Assembly: GCF_011605345.1 (NCBI RefSeq)
Contig: NZ_JAAOXM010000002.1
Span: 434,001 to 498,000 of the forward strand
DNA from: Burkholderia sp. D-99
GTDB taxonomy: Bacteria > Pseudomonadota > Gammaproteobacteria > Burkholderiales > Burkholderiaceae
DNA: 64,000 nucleotides
Direction of reading: 5' to 3'
In this document: positions 15,913 through 24,307 of the stretch, in pieces
Numbering within the stretch: position 1 is the first letter of the stretch
Layout of the letters: the number at the start of each line of letters is the position of its first letter
Made by a program: the position numbers and the translations under genes
Notes under the pieces: generated by a model
What the model was told of the DNA's origin: nothing
Seen by the model: the letters and a program-made list of their open reading frames with translations, nothing else
Database searches by the model: none

Positions 15913-16317
15913 GTGACCGACTTGACCGATGCCAACGAACAAAATGCTCCCGTACAACAGGCGGGCTCGAAGCGACCGCCGCTCTGGCTCGCGACCATCC
16001 TGACCGTGTTCGGACTTGCTGCGTTGTTGTTCGCGTGGTTCTCCGGATACTCCACCGCCTACTGCGATACCCTTGGCGGCGCCGTGGTCTGGGTCATGAT
16101 GTTCACGGCGGTTTTCGTTTTTGCCGCCTTCAGGGACTACGGGAATGTCTTGCCGGTCGGACTGGTAGCCTGCATCGCGCTCGCCGCGGCCGTCCGGCGG
16201 TTTCAGCGCTTCAAGGTAACGTGGCGTCGGTTTCTGATTGCGCTGCTGTGTGTCTATGCCGCCATGGCACTTCTCACGTGGCTGAGGGGCGTACACGGTA
16301 CATGCCGGATCATCTAG
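15913..16317 (+). CDS. Hypothetical membrane protein
   Basis: About 134 aa with four hydrophobic segments: LATILTVFGLAALLFAWFS, AVVWVMMFTAVFVFAAF, VLPVGLVACIALAAAV and FLIALLCVYAAMALLTWL. The start is uncertain: no ATG is available, GTG 15913 is used here, TTG 15922 has an aggtg behind it, and TTG 15886 gives the longest form. The composition and helix pattern support a real gene. No family is recognised. Downstream on the opposite strand is the small ORF at the end of the ackA operon. Confidence 0.55.
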   Translation: MTDLTDANEQNAPVQQAGSKRPPLWLATILTVFGLAALLFAWFSGYSTAYCDTLGGAVVWVMMFTAVFVFAAFRDYGNVLPVGLVACIALAAAVRRFQRFKVTWRRFLIALLCVYAAMALLTWLRGVHGTCRII

Positions 16318-16513
16318 CGCTGACTTCGACGCGCAAGCGTCATGCAGGAATGCAGGAAGGCTGGAAGGCCGCGCATATCGTCGCGGCTGCACTACCTGAC
16401 GCAGACCGGAAACAGCGTGGATGCGTGAAACCGCCGCGCCCCGCCAACGAACGCAGGCCGCACGACAGCCGGCCCGCATCCACCGCTCGAACCACGCAGT
16501 TGCACGAAGCCGT

Positions 16514-16768
16514 TCAGTCCTTCCGGTCCGGCAGGATATGCGCACGAATCGAGCGGCCCCGCCACGAGATGTGATCGATCCGTGCGCGCAGCGTGTAGAG
16601 CGCCACCGACGACAGCGTGTTGAACCTGAGCAGCGCGATGGGGTTGCCGATCCCGGCCGGCACGCGCTCGATCGCATCGAACAGCGGGAATCCATGCCGC
16701 GTCAGGAACGCACCGACCTCGTCGTCGCGTGCGTGTTCTTCGACATTGACCAGCAATAGTTCGGCCAT
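16514..16768 (-). CDS. Small conserved-looking protein after ackA, 84 aa
   Basis: ATG 16768 lies 24 nt after the ackA stop, in the same direction, so it probably belongs to the same transcript. The protein is soluble (MAELLLVNVEEHARDDEVGAF, then LFDAIERVPAGIGNPIALLRF, then a basic end SIRAHILPDRKD). No domain is recognised. Codon use matches its neighbours. Its place at the end of an acetate-kinase operon suggests an accessory role, but nothing in the sequence says what it is. Confidence 0.6.
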   Translation of the reverse strand: MAELLLVNVEEHARDDEVGAFLTRHGFPLFDAIERVPAGIGNPIALLRFNTLSSVALYTLRARIDHISWRGRSIRAHILPDRKD

Positions 16769-16792
16769 GAGGGTTTCTTTCCTGTTCGTCCG

Positions 16793-17971
16793 TCACCGGA
16801 TCAGCCGGTGCGTATGTTGCGCAATCATCAGTTCTTCGTTGGTCGGGATCACCCACGCCGGTACGCGGCTCGATACCGTCGTGAGCAGCGGCTCGCCCGT
16901 GCTGTTCGCATCGACATCGATCTCGACACCGAGCCACGCGGCACGGCGCATCACCCCTTCGCGTATCGCCGCCGCGTGCTCGCCGATCCCGGCCGTGAAC
17001 ACGACGGCGTCGATTCCCTCCATCGCGGCGGCAAGCGAACCGAGTTCGCGCGCGATGCGATCGATGTACAGCTCGATGGCGAAGCGCGCGTGCGGGTCGT
17101 CGCTCGCGAGCAGCGTGCGCATGTCGCTCGACAGGCCGGACACCCCGAGCAACCCGGAACGCCGATAGAGCAGATCCTCGACGGCGCGCACGTCCATCCC
17201 GAGTTCTTCCATCAGGAAGATCACGACACCCGGATCCAGGTTGCCGCAACGCGTGCCCATCGGCAGCCCGTCGAGCGCCGTGAACCCCATCGTGCTCGCG
17301 ACGCTCTTGCCTGCCACCAGCGCACACATGCTCGCGCCGTTGCCGAGGTGGGCGACCACCGTGCGCCCGCGCGCCGCCTGCGGCGCGACGTCGGGCAGCA
17401 CGCTCGCGATGTACTCGTACGAGAGCCCATGGAAGCCGTAGCGGCGCACGCCCCGGCTGGTGATCGACGCGGGCAGCGCGAACGCCTGCGTCACCGCGGG
17501 CTGCGTGCTGTGGAACGCCGTGTCGAAGCAGGCCACCTGCTCGATGCCGGGCTGCACCGTTTCGAGGATACGAATGGGCGTCAGGTTGTGCGGTTGATGC
17601 AACGGCGCGAGCGGGGTGAGTTTTTCCAGCTCGGCCACGATCTCCGGCGTGACGCGCACCGGGCCGCTGAAGCGCTCCCCGCCGTGCACGACGCGATGGC
17701 CCACCGCCGCGAGACGGTGCCCTTCCTGATGATCCTCCAGGAACGCGGCGATCTGCGCGAGCCCTTCCTGATGGCCGAACGTATCGCCGCCGGCCCATTG
17801 CCGCTCGTGCCGCTCCGCGTGATGGTCGACGGCGCTGAAGTGCGCCGTGGCCGTGTACAGGCCGTCGACCTGACCGTGCACGATCAGCCCGAGCGTGTCG
17901 CCCTGCACGTCGAATGCGGAAAACTTGATGCTCGACGAGCCGGCATTCAACACCAGAATCACGTCTGCCAT
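16793..17971 (-). CDS. ackA: Acetate kinase
   Basis: The 392-aa enzyme makes ATP and acetate from acetyl phosphate. Family motifs are complete: VILVLNAGSSSIKFS at the N-terminus, HRVVHGGERFSGPV, CFDTAFHSTQP, RRYGFHGLSYEYI, and VVAHLGNGASMCALVAGKSVASTMGFTALDGLPMGTRCG. The length is normal. It starts 4 nt after the pta stop, so translation is tightly linked. Together with pta this converts acetyl-CoA to acetate plus ATP, useful when oxygen is short. It lies in the fabI–DUF3141–pta–ackA operon. Confidence 0.96.
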   Translation of the reverse strand: MADVILVLNAGSSSIKFSAFDVQGDTLGLIVHGQVDGLYTATAHFSAVDHHAERHERQWAGGDTFGHQEGLAQIAAFLEDHQEGHRLAAVGHRVVHGGERFSGPVRVTPEIVAELEKLTPLAPLHQPHNLTPIRILETVQPGIEQVACFDTAFHSTQPAVTQAFALPASITSRGVRRYGFHGLSYEYIASVLPDVAPQAARGRTVVAHLGNGASMCALVAGKSVASTMGFTALDGLPMGTRCGNLDPGVVIFLMEELGMDVRAVEDLLYRRSGLLGVSGLSSDMRTLLASDDPHARFAIELYIDRIARELGSLAAAMEGIDAVVFTAGIGEHAAAIREGVMRRAAWLGVEIDVDANSTGEPLLTTVSSRVPAWVIPTNEELMIAQHTHRLIR

Positions 17972-17975
17972 GGCG

Positions 17976-18914
17976 TCACCCCGCGCGCGTGGCCGCTTCG
18001 CGCTGCACGTTCGCGACGAGCATCGCGACCGCGCAGGAAGCCAGCCGGGTGATCAACGAATCGGCGCGACTCGTCAGGATGACGGGCACGCGCGCGCCGA
18101 GCACGATCCCCGCCGCATCCGCGCCGGCCAGGAACGACAGGCTCTTGGCAAGCATGTTGCCCGCTTCGAGGTCCGGCACCATCAGCACGTTCGCATGCCC
18201 GGCCACCGGCGAATCGATCTGCTTGATGCGTGCGGCCTCGGGATCGATCGCGTTGTCGAGCGCAAGGGGGCCGTCGACGAGCGCGCCGGTAATCTGCCGC
18301 CGATCCACCATCTTGCACAGCGCGGCGGCTTCGAGCGTCGACGGCACTTTCGGGTTGACCGTCTCCATCGCCGAGAGGATCGCCACGCGGACCTGCGGAA
18401 ACGCCAGCGCATGCGCCAGATCGATCGCGTTCTGCAGGATGTCGACCTTTTCCTCGAGCGTCGGCGCGATATTGATCGCCGCGTCGGTCACGATCAGCGG
18501 GTCGGCGTGCGCGGGCACGTCCATCACGAAGCAATGGCTGATACGCCGGCCCGTGCGCAACCCGGCATCGTGCCGCACCACTTCGGCCATGAGTTCGTCG
18601 GTGTGAAGGCTGCCCTTCATCAGCGCGGACGCCCGGCCGTCTCGGACGAGTCGCACCGCCGCCGCTGCCGACGCTTCGCTGTACGGAGCATCGACGATCT
18701 CATGATCGGCGATCGACAGCCCGAACTCCGCGGCGGTCGCTTCGATACGTGCACGCGGGCCGACCAGGATCGGTTCGATCAGCCCCTTGCGCGCCGCCTC
18801 CAGCGCGCCCTCGAGCGAGCTTCGATCGCACGGATGCGCGACGGCTGTCGGCATCGGCGCCAGCGTCTGGCAGTGTTCGATGAGGCGGTGATATTTCTCG
18901 TGTCGGGTTTCCAT
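17976..18914 (-). CDS. pta: Phosphate acetyl/butyryltransferase
   Basis: The 312-aa protein is the short form of the PTA/PTB family, without the N-terminal DRTGG region of long Pta. It exchanges CoA and phosphate to make acetyl (or butyryl) phosphate. Characteristic segments are AARKGLIEPILVGPRARIEA, LMKGSLHTDELMAEVV, RRISHCFVMDVP, and NVLMVPDLEAGNMLAKSLSFLAGADAAGIVLGARVPVILTSRAD. It is followed after 4 nt by ackA and preceded after 19 nt by the DUF3141 gene. Acetyl versus butyryl preference cannot be read off. Confidence 0.93.
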   Translation of the reverse strand: METRHEKYHRLIEHCQTLAPMPTAVAHPCDRSSLEGALEAARKGLIEPILVGPRARIEATAAEFGLSIADHEIVDAPYSEASAAAAVRLVRDGRASALMKGSLHTDELMAEVVRHDAGLRTGRRISHCFVMDVPAHADPLIVTDAAINIAPTLEEKVDILQNAIDLAHALAFPQVRVAILSAMETVNPKVPSTLEAAALCKMVDRRQITGALVDGPLALDNAIDPEAARIKQIDSPVAGHANVLMVPDLEAGNMLAKSLSFLAGADAAGIVLGARVPVILTSRADSLITRLASCAVAMLVANVQREAATRAG

Positions 18915-18933
18915 CGCGGTTCCTCGCTATCTG

Positions 18934-21282
18934 TCACTGCACACGATCGAGTGCCGCCATCGGCCCCGTGGCCAGCCGCATCGCGGGCGGCGCGCCCAAT
19001 ACCGCGCGAATGCGCTGCAGGGCCGCCCACTGTTGCTCGCTCACCGACGCACTTTGCACGCGCGCATCGCCCAGCAGCTTGTCCAGCAACGTCAGAAGCC
19101 GCTGGCGGTCCTCCGGCCGGGCAAGCAGCGTCGGCAGCGTGGCGACGGCCCGTTGCGGCTCGTAAGTCGCGATGATCTCCTGCTCGCCATAGATGCGCCG
19201 CCACTGGTCAGGCGGCAGGTCCGGCAGGTACTCGGCGTAGGTCTCGGCGAGTTCACGCTCGGTCGCAAGCTGCGCCAGCGGAAACGGTTCGCCGCTGCGC
19301 TCGAGCAGGAACGCTGCGCGCGCCACCGCTTCGGTGTAGCCGCCCCGGTCGATCGACGCGAGCGCCTCCTTCACGAACGGCAGGTCGCGCGGGTCCGTCG
19401 CCGCCGGCGAAGCAGCAGGACGGTCGTGATACTGCTCCGCGAGATGCAGCATGAAGGGCTGGGTATACATCGTGAAGAACAGCGACTCGATGCTTGCATC
19501 GCGCATCGCACGGAAGCAATCGAGCGACGCGCTGACGATATCCGAGCCGCGGCGTTCAAGCTTGCGCCACGGCTCGATATCGTCGGCCGGCTGGCGATGG
19601 GCCCTGATCGTGCTGGCGGCCGGCTTCAGCCAGCGAAGCCAGGGATTCAGGTCCGAAAACGCCCAGCGCTGGACGCGCAGCGGATGAAAGTCGCGCAACA
19701 GCTGCGCCGTGGTCTCGTTCGATGCCTGCTGCACGTACGGCTGCATGAACAGTTCATACGCGCGCTGCGTGAATTCGGACAGCTCGGCGACGGCCTCGAA
19801 CGCATGTTCGTCCTTGCGCCCGAAGCGGTTGAAATGCTGCGCGATCTCTTCGAGACGGTGCTCGGTAAAGGCAACTTCATACGCGACCTTCCCGTCGGTA
19901 CCCGTCACCTCCTCGATCGACATCGCATAGAGGCCGGGTGGCAGCGTTTCGACGGCATCGAGCACGCTGACGATCTGTGCGTGCTCCTTCTTCGCGACCT
20001 TGCCCGACACGAAGATGCCGAGATGCCCCACGTCCTCTTCCATCAACCCGATGATGACCTGCCCGCGCGACTTGATTTCTTCCGTGCTGCCGTAGATGTC
20101 CGCGATCCAGTTGAACGCCTGCTGCGGCGGCGTGATGTTGTCGCCCATCGACGCGAACAGGATGATCGGCGAGCGGATCTCGCGCAGGTCGAACGCCTTG
20201 CCCGATCCGTCTTTCACCTCGCCGGACCAGAGCTTGTTGCCGATGAACAGGTTGCGCGTGATCCATTCGATCTCTTCGCGGTTCATCAGGTAGTAGCCGC
20301 CCCACCAGCGCTCGAACTCGAGGAAGCGCGGCGGCTCGGTGTCGATGTGGTCGTACACTTGGTAATACTTGTCCCACAACGTGTTCGCCGGGTTCAGGTT
20401 CTCGAAGTTCTGCACGAGATAGGCGCCGTCGAACTTGCCGTTGCCCAGATCCGACGAGAACGACGCGAGCCAGGTGCCACCGAGCAGGCCGCCGGCATAG
20501 CGCATCGGATTGTCGCCGGGCCCCTCGCTCCACGCGCCGCTCCAGTACGACATCGGGGCGCCGTTGATGACGATCGGGCCCGTATCGTCCGCCGACGAGC
20601 TCGCGAGCATCATCGCGGCCCAGCCGCCCTGGCAGTTGCCGACGACGGCCGGCTTGAGGCTGTCCGGATGCAGTTCGCGCACTTTCCGGACGAATACCTG
20701 TTCCGCGGCACACACGTCGAGCAACGTCTGGCCGGGCTCGGGCTCCTGGAAGAACACGACGAAATACACCGGGTGCCCCGCGCGCAACGCCACGCCGACT
20801 TGCGAATCGTCCTTGAAGCCGCCGATACCGGGGCCGTGTCCCGCGCGCGGATCGATGATCAGGTATGGCCGCTTGGCGGCATCGACGATCACGCCATCCG
20901 GCGGCTGGATGTGAACGAGCGCGTAATTGACGGGCCGTGCGAACTGCCTGCCGTCGAGCACGACGTCGTAGTCGAAATGCAGCACCGGCTTGAGCCCCTC
21001 GGCCATGCGCTCGACATATTGCGTGCCGCGCTCGCGCAGCGTGTCCCAGAACAGCAGCGAGCGCTGTGCGGCGTCGACCGCGTAATGCCATGCGCTCAGC
21101 GGCGAGAATGGCATGGCAAAGGGGGCGGCGGCCGGGTCGTGGCCGGGGCTGTCGCTGCCGTCGAGTGCTTCTCCCAACCGTTTCCCGTACTGTTCCAGCG
21201 CGTGCTGCGTGCGCTTTTGCAGGACGTGGACAATCTCCGTGGCGATCTCATGACTGCGCGCCAGTTGCGTGGCAGCATCCAT
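18934..21282 (-). CDS. DUF3141 protein (PHA-synthase-like alpha/beta hydrolase fold)
   Basis: This 782-aa protein belongs to the DUF3141 family. Residues of about 100-440 have the fold of class III/I PHA synthases: PYLIIDPRAGHGPGIGGFKDDSQVG and then VVGNCQGGWAAMM, a lipase-like box G-N-C-Q-G with cysteine in the nucleophile position, as in PhaC. Catalytic-type Asp and His follow in ILFASMGDNITPPQQ and EEDVGHLGIF. The C-terminal 300 residues are helical and unique to the family. No enzymatic activity is established for the family, to my knowledge. Its position between fabI and pta–ackA points to acyl-CoA or polymer metabolism in low oxygen. Confidence 0.9.
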   Translation of the reverse strand: MDAATQLARSHEIATEIVHVLQKRTQHALEQYGKRLGEALDGSDSPGHDPAAAPFAMPFSPLSAWHYAVDAAQRSLLFWDTLRERGTQYVERMAEGLKPVLHFDYDVVLDGRQFARPVNYALVHIQPPDGVIVDAAKRPYLIIDPRAGHGPGIGGFKDDSQVGVALRAGHPVYFVVFFQEPEPGQTLLDVCAAEQVFVRKVRELHPDSLKPAVVGNCQGGWAAMMLASSSADDTGPIVINGAPMSYWSGAWSEGPGDNPMRYAGGLLGGTWLASFSSDLGNGKFDGAYLVQNFENLNPANTLWDKYYQVYDHIDTEPPRFLEFERWWGGYYLMNREEIEWITRNLFIGNKLWSGEVKDGSGKAFDLREIRSPIILFASMGDNITPPQQAFNWIADIYGSTEEIKSRGQVIIGLMEEDVGHLGIFVSGKVAKKEHAQIVSVLDAVETLPPGLYAMSIEEVTGTDGKVAYEVAFTEHRLEEIAQHFNRFGRKDEHAFEAVAELSEFTQRAYELFMQPYVQQASNETTAQLLRDFHPLRVQRWAFSDLNPWLRWLKPAASTIRAHRQPADDIEPWRKLERRGSDIVSASLDCFRAMRDASIESLFFTMYTQPFMLHLAEQYHDRPAASPAATDPRDLPFVKEALASIDRGGYTEAVARAAFLLERSGEPFPLAQLATERELAETYAEYLPDLPPDQWRRIYGEQEIIATYEPQRAVATLPTLLARPEDRQRLLTLLDKLLGDARVQSASVSEQQWAALQRIRAVLGAPPAMRLATGPMAALDRVQ

Positions 21283-21343
21283 AACACTGTTCTCCAGAGG
21301 GGCAAGGTCAATCTCGACGCATTCCGGGTGCGGCCGCCTCGTG

Positions 21344-22153
21344 TCAGCCGAGCACGTGCATCCCCGCGTCGATGTAATGAATTCCGCCGGTCATCGCGCG
21401 CGCGGCATCGCTGGCGAGAAAGGTGCACAGCGCGCCGACGTCGTCGATGTCGAGCGGCCGGCGCAACGGCGCACGGCGGGCGGTGTCGTCAAGCAGGTGA
21501 TCGAAATTCGGCAGCCCGGATGCCGCCCGCGTGGGCAATGCGCCGGGCGAAACCGCATGTACGCGAATGCCGGCCGGCCCCAGTTCGACAGCGAGGTATC
21601 GAACGGTGGCCTCCAGCGCCGCCTTGACCGGGCCCATCACGCCGTACTCCGCGATGACCTGGTCGGCGCCGATATAGGTCATCGCCATCAGGCTTCCGCC
21701 GGATGTCATCAACGGCTCGGCAAGTTTCGCCATCCTGATGAACGAGTGGCAGGAGGTATCCATCGCGAGCGCGAACCCTTCCGGCGAACTGTCGACGACC
21801 CGCCCGTGCAGATCGGCCCTGGGTGCATAGGCAACGGCATGCAACAGAAAATCGAGGCCGCCCCACTGCTCGCCGATCGCGTCGAACACTTCGCGCATCT
21901 GGTCGGTGCGGCTCACGTCGAGCGGCATCGCGATCGTCGGCTTCAGCTGTTCCAGCAGCGGCTCGACGTACGGCAACGCCCGGTCGGATTGCCAGGTCAC
22001 GGCCAGCTCGGCACCCGCTGCGTGAAAGGCTCGCGCACATCCCCAGGCGATGCTCTGTTCGTTCGCCAATCCGACGACGATGCCTCTTTGGCCTTCAAGC
22101 GGACGCATGCCATTGCCGGGCATGCGTGACTCGCGCACGTCGTCATTCGTCAT
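21344..22153 (-). CDS. fabI: Enoyl-ACP reductase (FabI type)
   Basis: The 269-aa SDR-type enzyme reduces enoyl-ACP with NADH in fatty acid elongation. FabI features are the altered dinucleotide motif GIVVGLANEQSIAWGCA and the catalytic Y-x6-K in AEYGVMGPVKAALE, with MAMTYIGADQVI before it and PGALPTRAASGLPNFD after. The start is ATG 22153 with gaggtttcgcg upstream. It is the first gene of the operon. A housekeeping fabI is expected elsewhere in the genome, so this is probably an extra copy used under the control of the Anr box. It could alternatively act on other enoyl thioesters. Confidence 0.92.
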   Translation of the reverse strand: MTNDDVRESRMPGNGMRPLEGQRGIVVGLANEQSIAWGCARAFHAAGAELAVTWQSDRALPYVEPLLEQLKPTIAMPLDVSRTDQMREVFDAIGEQWGGLDFLLHAVAYAPRADLHGRVVDSSPEGFALAMDTSCHSFIRMAKLAEPLMTSGGSLMAMTYIGADQVIAEYGVMGPVKAALEATVRYLAVELGPAGIRVHAVSPGALPTRAASGLPNFDHLLDDTARRAPLRRPLDIDDVGALCTFLASDAARAMTGGIHYIDAGMHVLG

Positions 22154-22270
22154 CGCGAAACCTCGGGTCGTATTTTTTCGCTGGGCGAAACTGTGAAAAG
22201 GCCGATTTACTTTTTTGCCGCGAGCCAATCAACAGAATGATCAGGTCGCACTAATGTGCAGTTGCGGATC

Positions 22271-22298
22271 ATTGTATTGAGGGTTTCCCTACGTCATG
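22271..22298 (-). promoter_or_regulatory. Putative sigma-70 type promoter of the fabI operon
   Basis: On the minus strand TACAAT (22276-22271) is a good -10. ATGACG (22298-22293) is a weak -35 with a 16-nt spacer. Transcription would start near 22264, about 110 nt before the fabI ATG. The poor -35 fits a promoter that needs the FNR/Anr site centred about 61 nt upstream of the start. Confidence 0.5.
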
Positions 22299-22317
22299 GC
22301 ATTCGTTCGATATATTT

Positions 22318-22331
22318 TTGATTTTTATCAA
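22318..22331. promoter_or_regulatory. FNR/Anr box, perfect consensus
   Basis: TTGAT-TTTT-ATCAA matches the FNR/Anr consensus TTGAT-N4-ATCAA at all ten conserved positions. The centre lies 171 nt before the fabI start and about 60.5 nt upstream of the proposed transcription start, the spacing of class I FNR promoters. The oxygen-sensing regulator Anr/FNR would activate the operon when oxygen falls. Confidence 0.8.
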
Positions 22332-22848
22332 AATCACTTTGCAATCAGATAATTACGATGTAATGTTTCTTCCAGGATGGATTTTCTTCATCGAAATGTC
22401 ATTCAATCGTGAACGGAAGTGCCGTGCTGTTTCCGCTGTAAAACGATCAATTGACGGACGACGCCGGCAGCAGATAACGAAACCGTGCCGAATTCACGCA
22501 GTTGCACGATGGCCATTGAAGTCATCGCTGAGCACCGCGACGTCGTACCCCTCGAACTGCACGCCGGTGTCGAACGCGACCAGGCGCGCATCAGCAGACC
22601 CTCGTCGATAACAATTTCACCGATCCACGACGCAAAACACCTGCTTTTAACGCCAATTACCCACCAACACTCGCCAATCAACGGCTTCATTATTCTCCGG
22701 CCCATGTTCCTGATATGCTCGCCCGGGACGAGCCGCCCCGCTCGTTTTCGCACGAGCGGCGCCGTCATTTCACGATCATCGTGAAAACGCGCGACACGCA
22801 TACGATCGCCCGCTTCTCCACGCAAAAAACGTAAAACGGAGCCCCGAT
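22332..22848. other. Intergenic region between divergent genes
   Basis: The part next to the Anr box is AT-rich (22332-22395). No frame looks coding; open frames on both strands lack starts and family features. The region must contain the promoter of the plus-strand hydrolase at 22849. A dyad cgtttta/taaaacg-like pattern near 22828-22836 is too short to interpret. Confidence 0.4.
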
Positions 22849-23823
22849 ATGAGCACATCGACCGATTGCCGTTACGAAGCATCGTCATTCCCGTCGGATG
22901 TGGACGGCGCGAGGATCTTTCTGCGGAAATGGATACCGACGGCGAGCGAGGGCCCGCGAGCGGCCGTGCAGATCACGCACGGAGTCTGCGAACATGGCGG
23001 CCGCTACGACGGGCTCGCCCGCTATCTGGCCGCGCAAAACTACGTCGTGTTCGCGCTCGACCTGCGCGGACACGGCCACACCGCCGGCGTCACGGCGCTC
23101 GGGCAAGCCGGGCTCACCGCGTGGTCCGACATGACGAGCGATATTGCGCAGCTGTCCCGCTTGATCCGCACGCAGTATCCCGGCCTGCCGTTGATTGCGT
23201 TCGGTCACAGCATGGGCTCCGCGCTCACGCAATCGCACATCCAGAACCACGGCGACCTTCTCACGGGCGCGGTGCTGTGCGGCACGATGGGCGCGTTGCC
23301 CGGCGTCGACGGCGAGATGCTGGAAAAGCTCAGGGCCGTGGCCCATTCCGCCGAAGGCAACCAGCCCGCGACACTGTTCGGCGCGGTGCTGCACGCATTC
23401 AACGCGCCGTTCGTGCATCACGGGCAACCGTCGACGGGCTGCGAATGGATGACGGCAGACCCGGTCGAGATACAGCGCTTTCTCGACGACGAACTCTGCG
23501 GCAAGCCATTTTCCAACAGCATGTTGTACTCGGTGCTCGAAGGCTTCCACAGCCTGTGGGTTCCCGAACACGAATCGCGCATTCCGGTGGACCTGCCGAT
23601 TCTGGTGATCGCCGGGACCCGCGACCCGGTCGGCGAAAACACGCTTTCGATCCAGTCGCTGATTACCCGATACATGCGCCACGGGCACCTGGCGCTGGCC
23701 TACCGGTTCTATCCCGGCGACCGGCACGAGATATTGAACGATCATGACCGGGACCTCGTTCACGAGGATATCGATGCATGGCTCGACGGCGTGCTGCGCC
23801 GGCATCGGCACGAGTCGGCGTGA
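22849..23823 (+). CDS. Alpha/beta hydrolase, monoacylglycerol lipase-like
   Basis: The 324-aa cytosolic enzyme is of the serine aminopeptidase S33/monoglyceride lipase type. It has AVQITHGVCEHGGRYDGLARYL, FALDLRGHGHTAG, and PLIAFGHSMGSALTQ with the nucleophile serine in GHSMG. LVIAGTRDPVGE carries the Asp and YPGDRHEILND the His. It would hydrolyse glycerides or lysophospholipids. The start ATG 22849 has acggagccccgat upstream. A NIPSNAP gene follows after 59 bp on the same strand. Confidence 0.92.
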   Translation: MSTSTDCRYEASSFPSDVDGARIFLRKWIPTASEGPRAAVQITHGVCEHGGRYDGLARYLAAQNYVVFALDLRGHGHTAGVTALGQAGLTAWSDMTSDIAQLSRLIRTQYPGLPLIAFGHSMGSALTQSHIQNHGDLLTGAVLCGTMGALPGVDGEMLEKLRAVAHSAEGNQPATLFGAVLHAFNAPFVHHGQPSTGCEWMTADPVEIQRFLDDELCGKPFSNSMLYSVLEGFHSLWVPEHESRIPVDLPILVIAGTRDPVGENTLSIQSLITRYMRHGHLALAYRFYPGDRHEILNDHDRDLVHEDIDAWLDGVLRRHRHESA

Positions 23824-23882
23824 ATCAGGCGTGAATCAGGATCGGTGCGTCCGATCGATGAGGAGCGCGAAGGAGACGCCAC

Positions 23883-24224
23883 ATGAACCGGTTGCTGGAA
23901 ATTCGCACCTACCGCCTGAAGCCGGGAACGTTGCACGCATTTCATCAGGCCATGCACCAGCTTGCCGTTCCCATGATCCGTGCGCACGGAATGGACGTCG
24001 TGTATTACGGCCCTTCCGATCACGAAGAAGAGAGCTACTGTCTGGTGCGGGCCTATGCCGATCGCGAGTCGCTGGAGACGGAACAGGCGGCGTTCTACCA
24101 CTCGACGGAGTGGCGTGAAGGTCCACGCCAGGGGCTCGTCGTGCACATCGAGACGTACCTCAACACGTTGCTGTGGATGACCGACGACGCCGTCGAAAGC
24201 CTGCGCACGCTCAATCCGTCGTAA
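23883..24224 (+). CDS. NIPSNAP family protein
   Basis: This 113-aa single-domain protein of the ferredoxin-like dimeric alpha+beta barrel type has LLEIRTYRLKPGTLHAFHQAMH at the start, which is the NIPSNAP signature, and the WREGPRQGLV segment later. The start ATG 23883 has gaaggagacgccac upstream. NIPSNAP proteins bind small ligands and their bacterial roles are mostly unknown. It probably shares a transcript with the lipase-like gene upstream. Confidence 0.9.
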   Translation: MNRLLEIRTYRLKPGTLHAFHQAMHQLAVPMIRAHGMDVVYYGPSDHEEESYCLVRAYADRESLETEQAAFYHSTEWREGPRQGLVVHIETYLNTLLWMTDDAVESLRTLNPS

Positions 24225-24307
24225 CGGTCGGCCGCACGTGACGGCATGACGGCGAACACGACCCGCATCACCACCGGCCCGCGTTCGCCATTCCCCCGCT
24301 TACCCGC

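Noticed and set aside
14430..16574. Plus-strand open frame of 714 codons across the P460 and hydrolase genes
   Set aside because: It crosses two real genes and an intergenic region and has Arg-rich shadow composition with no family motif.
19033..21627. Plus-strand open frame of 864 codons opposite the DUF3141 gene
   Set aside because: Mirror of the DUF3141 codon pattern; no domain, and a good minus-strand gene is present.
22403..22888. 161-codon minus-strand frame upstream of the lipase-like gene
   Set aside because: It overlaps the start of the plus-strand gene, lacks a ribosome binding site and shows no family features.
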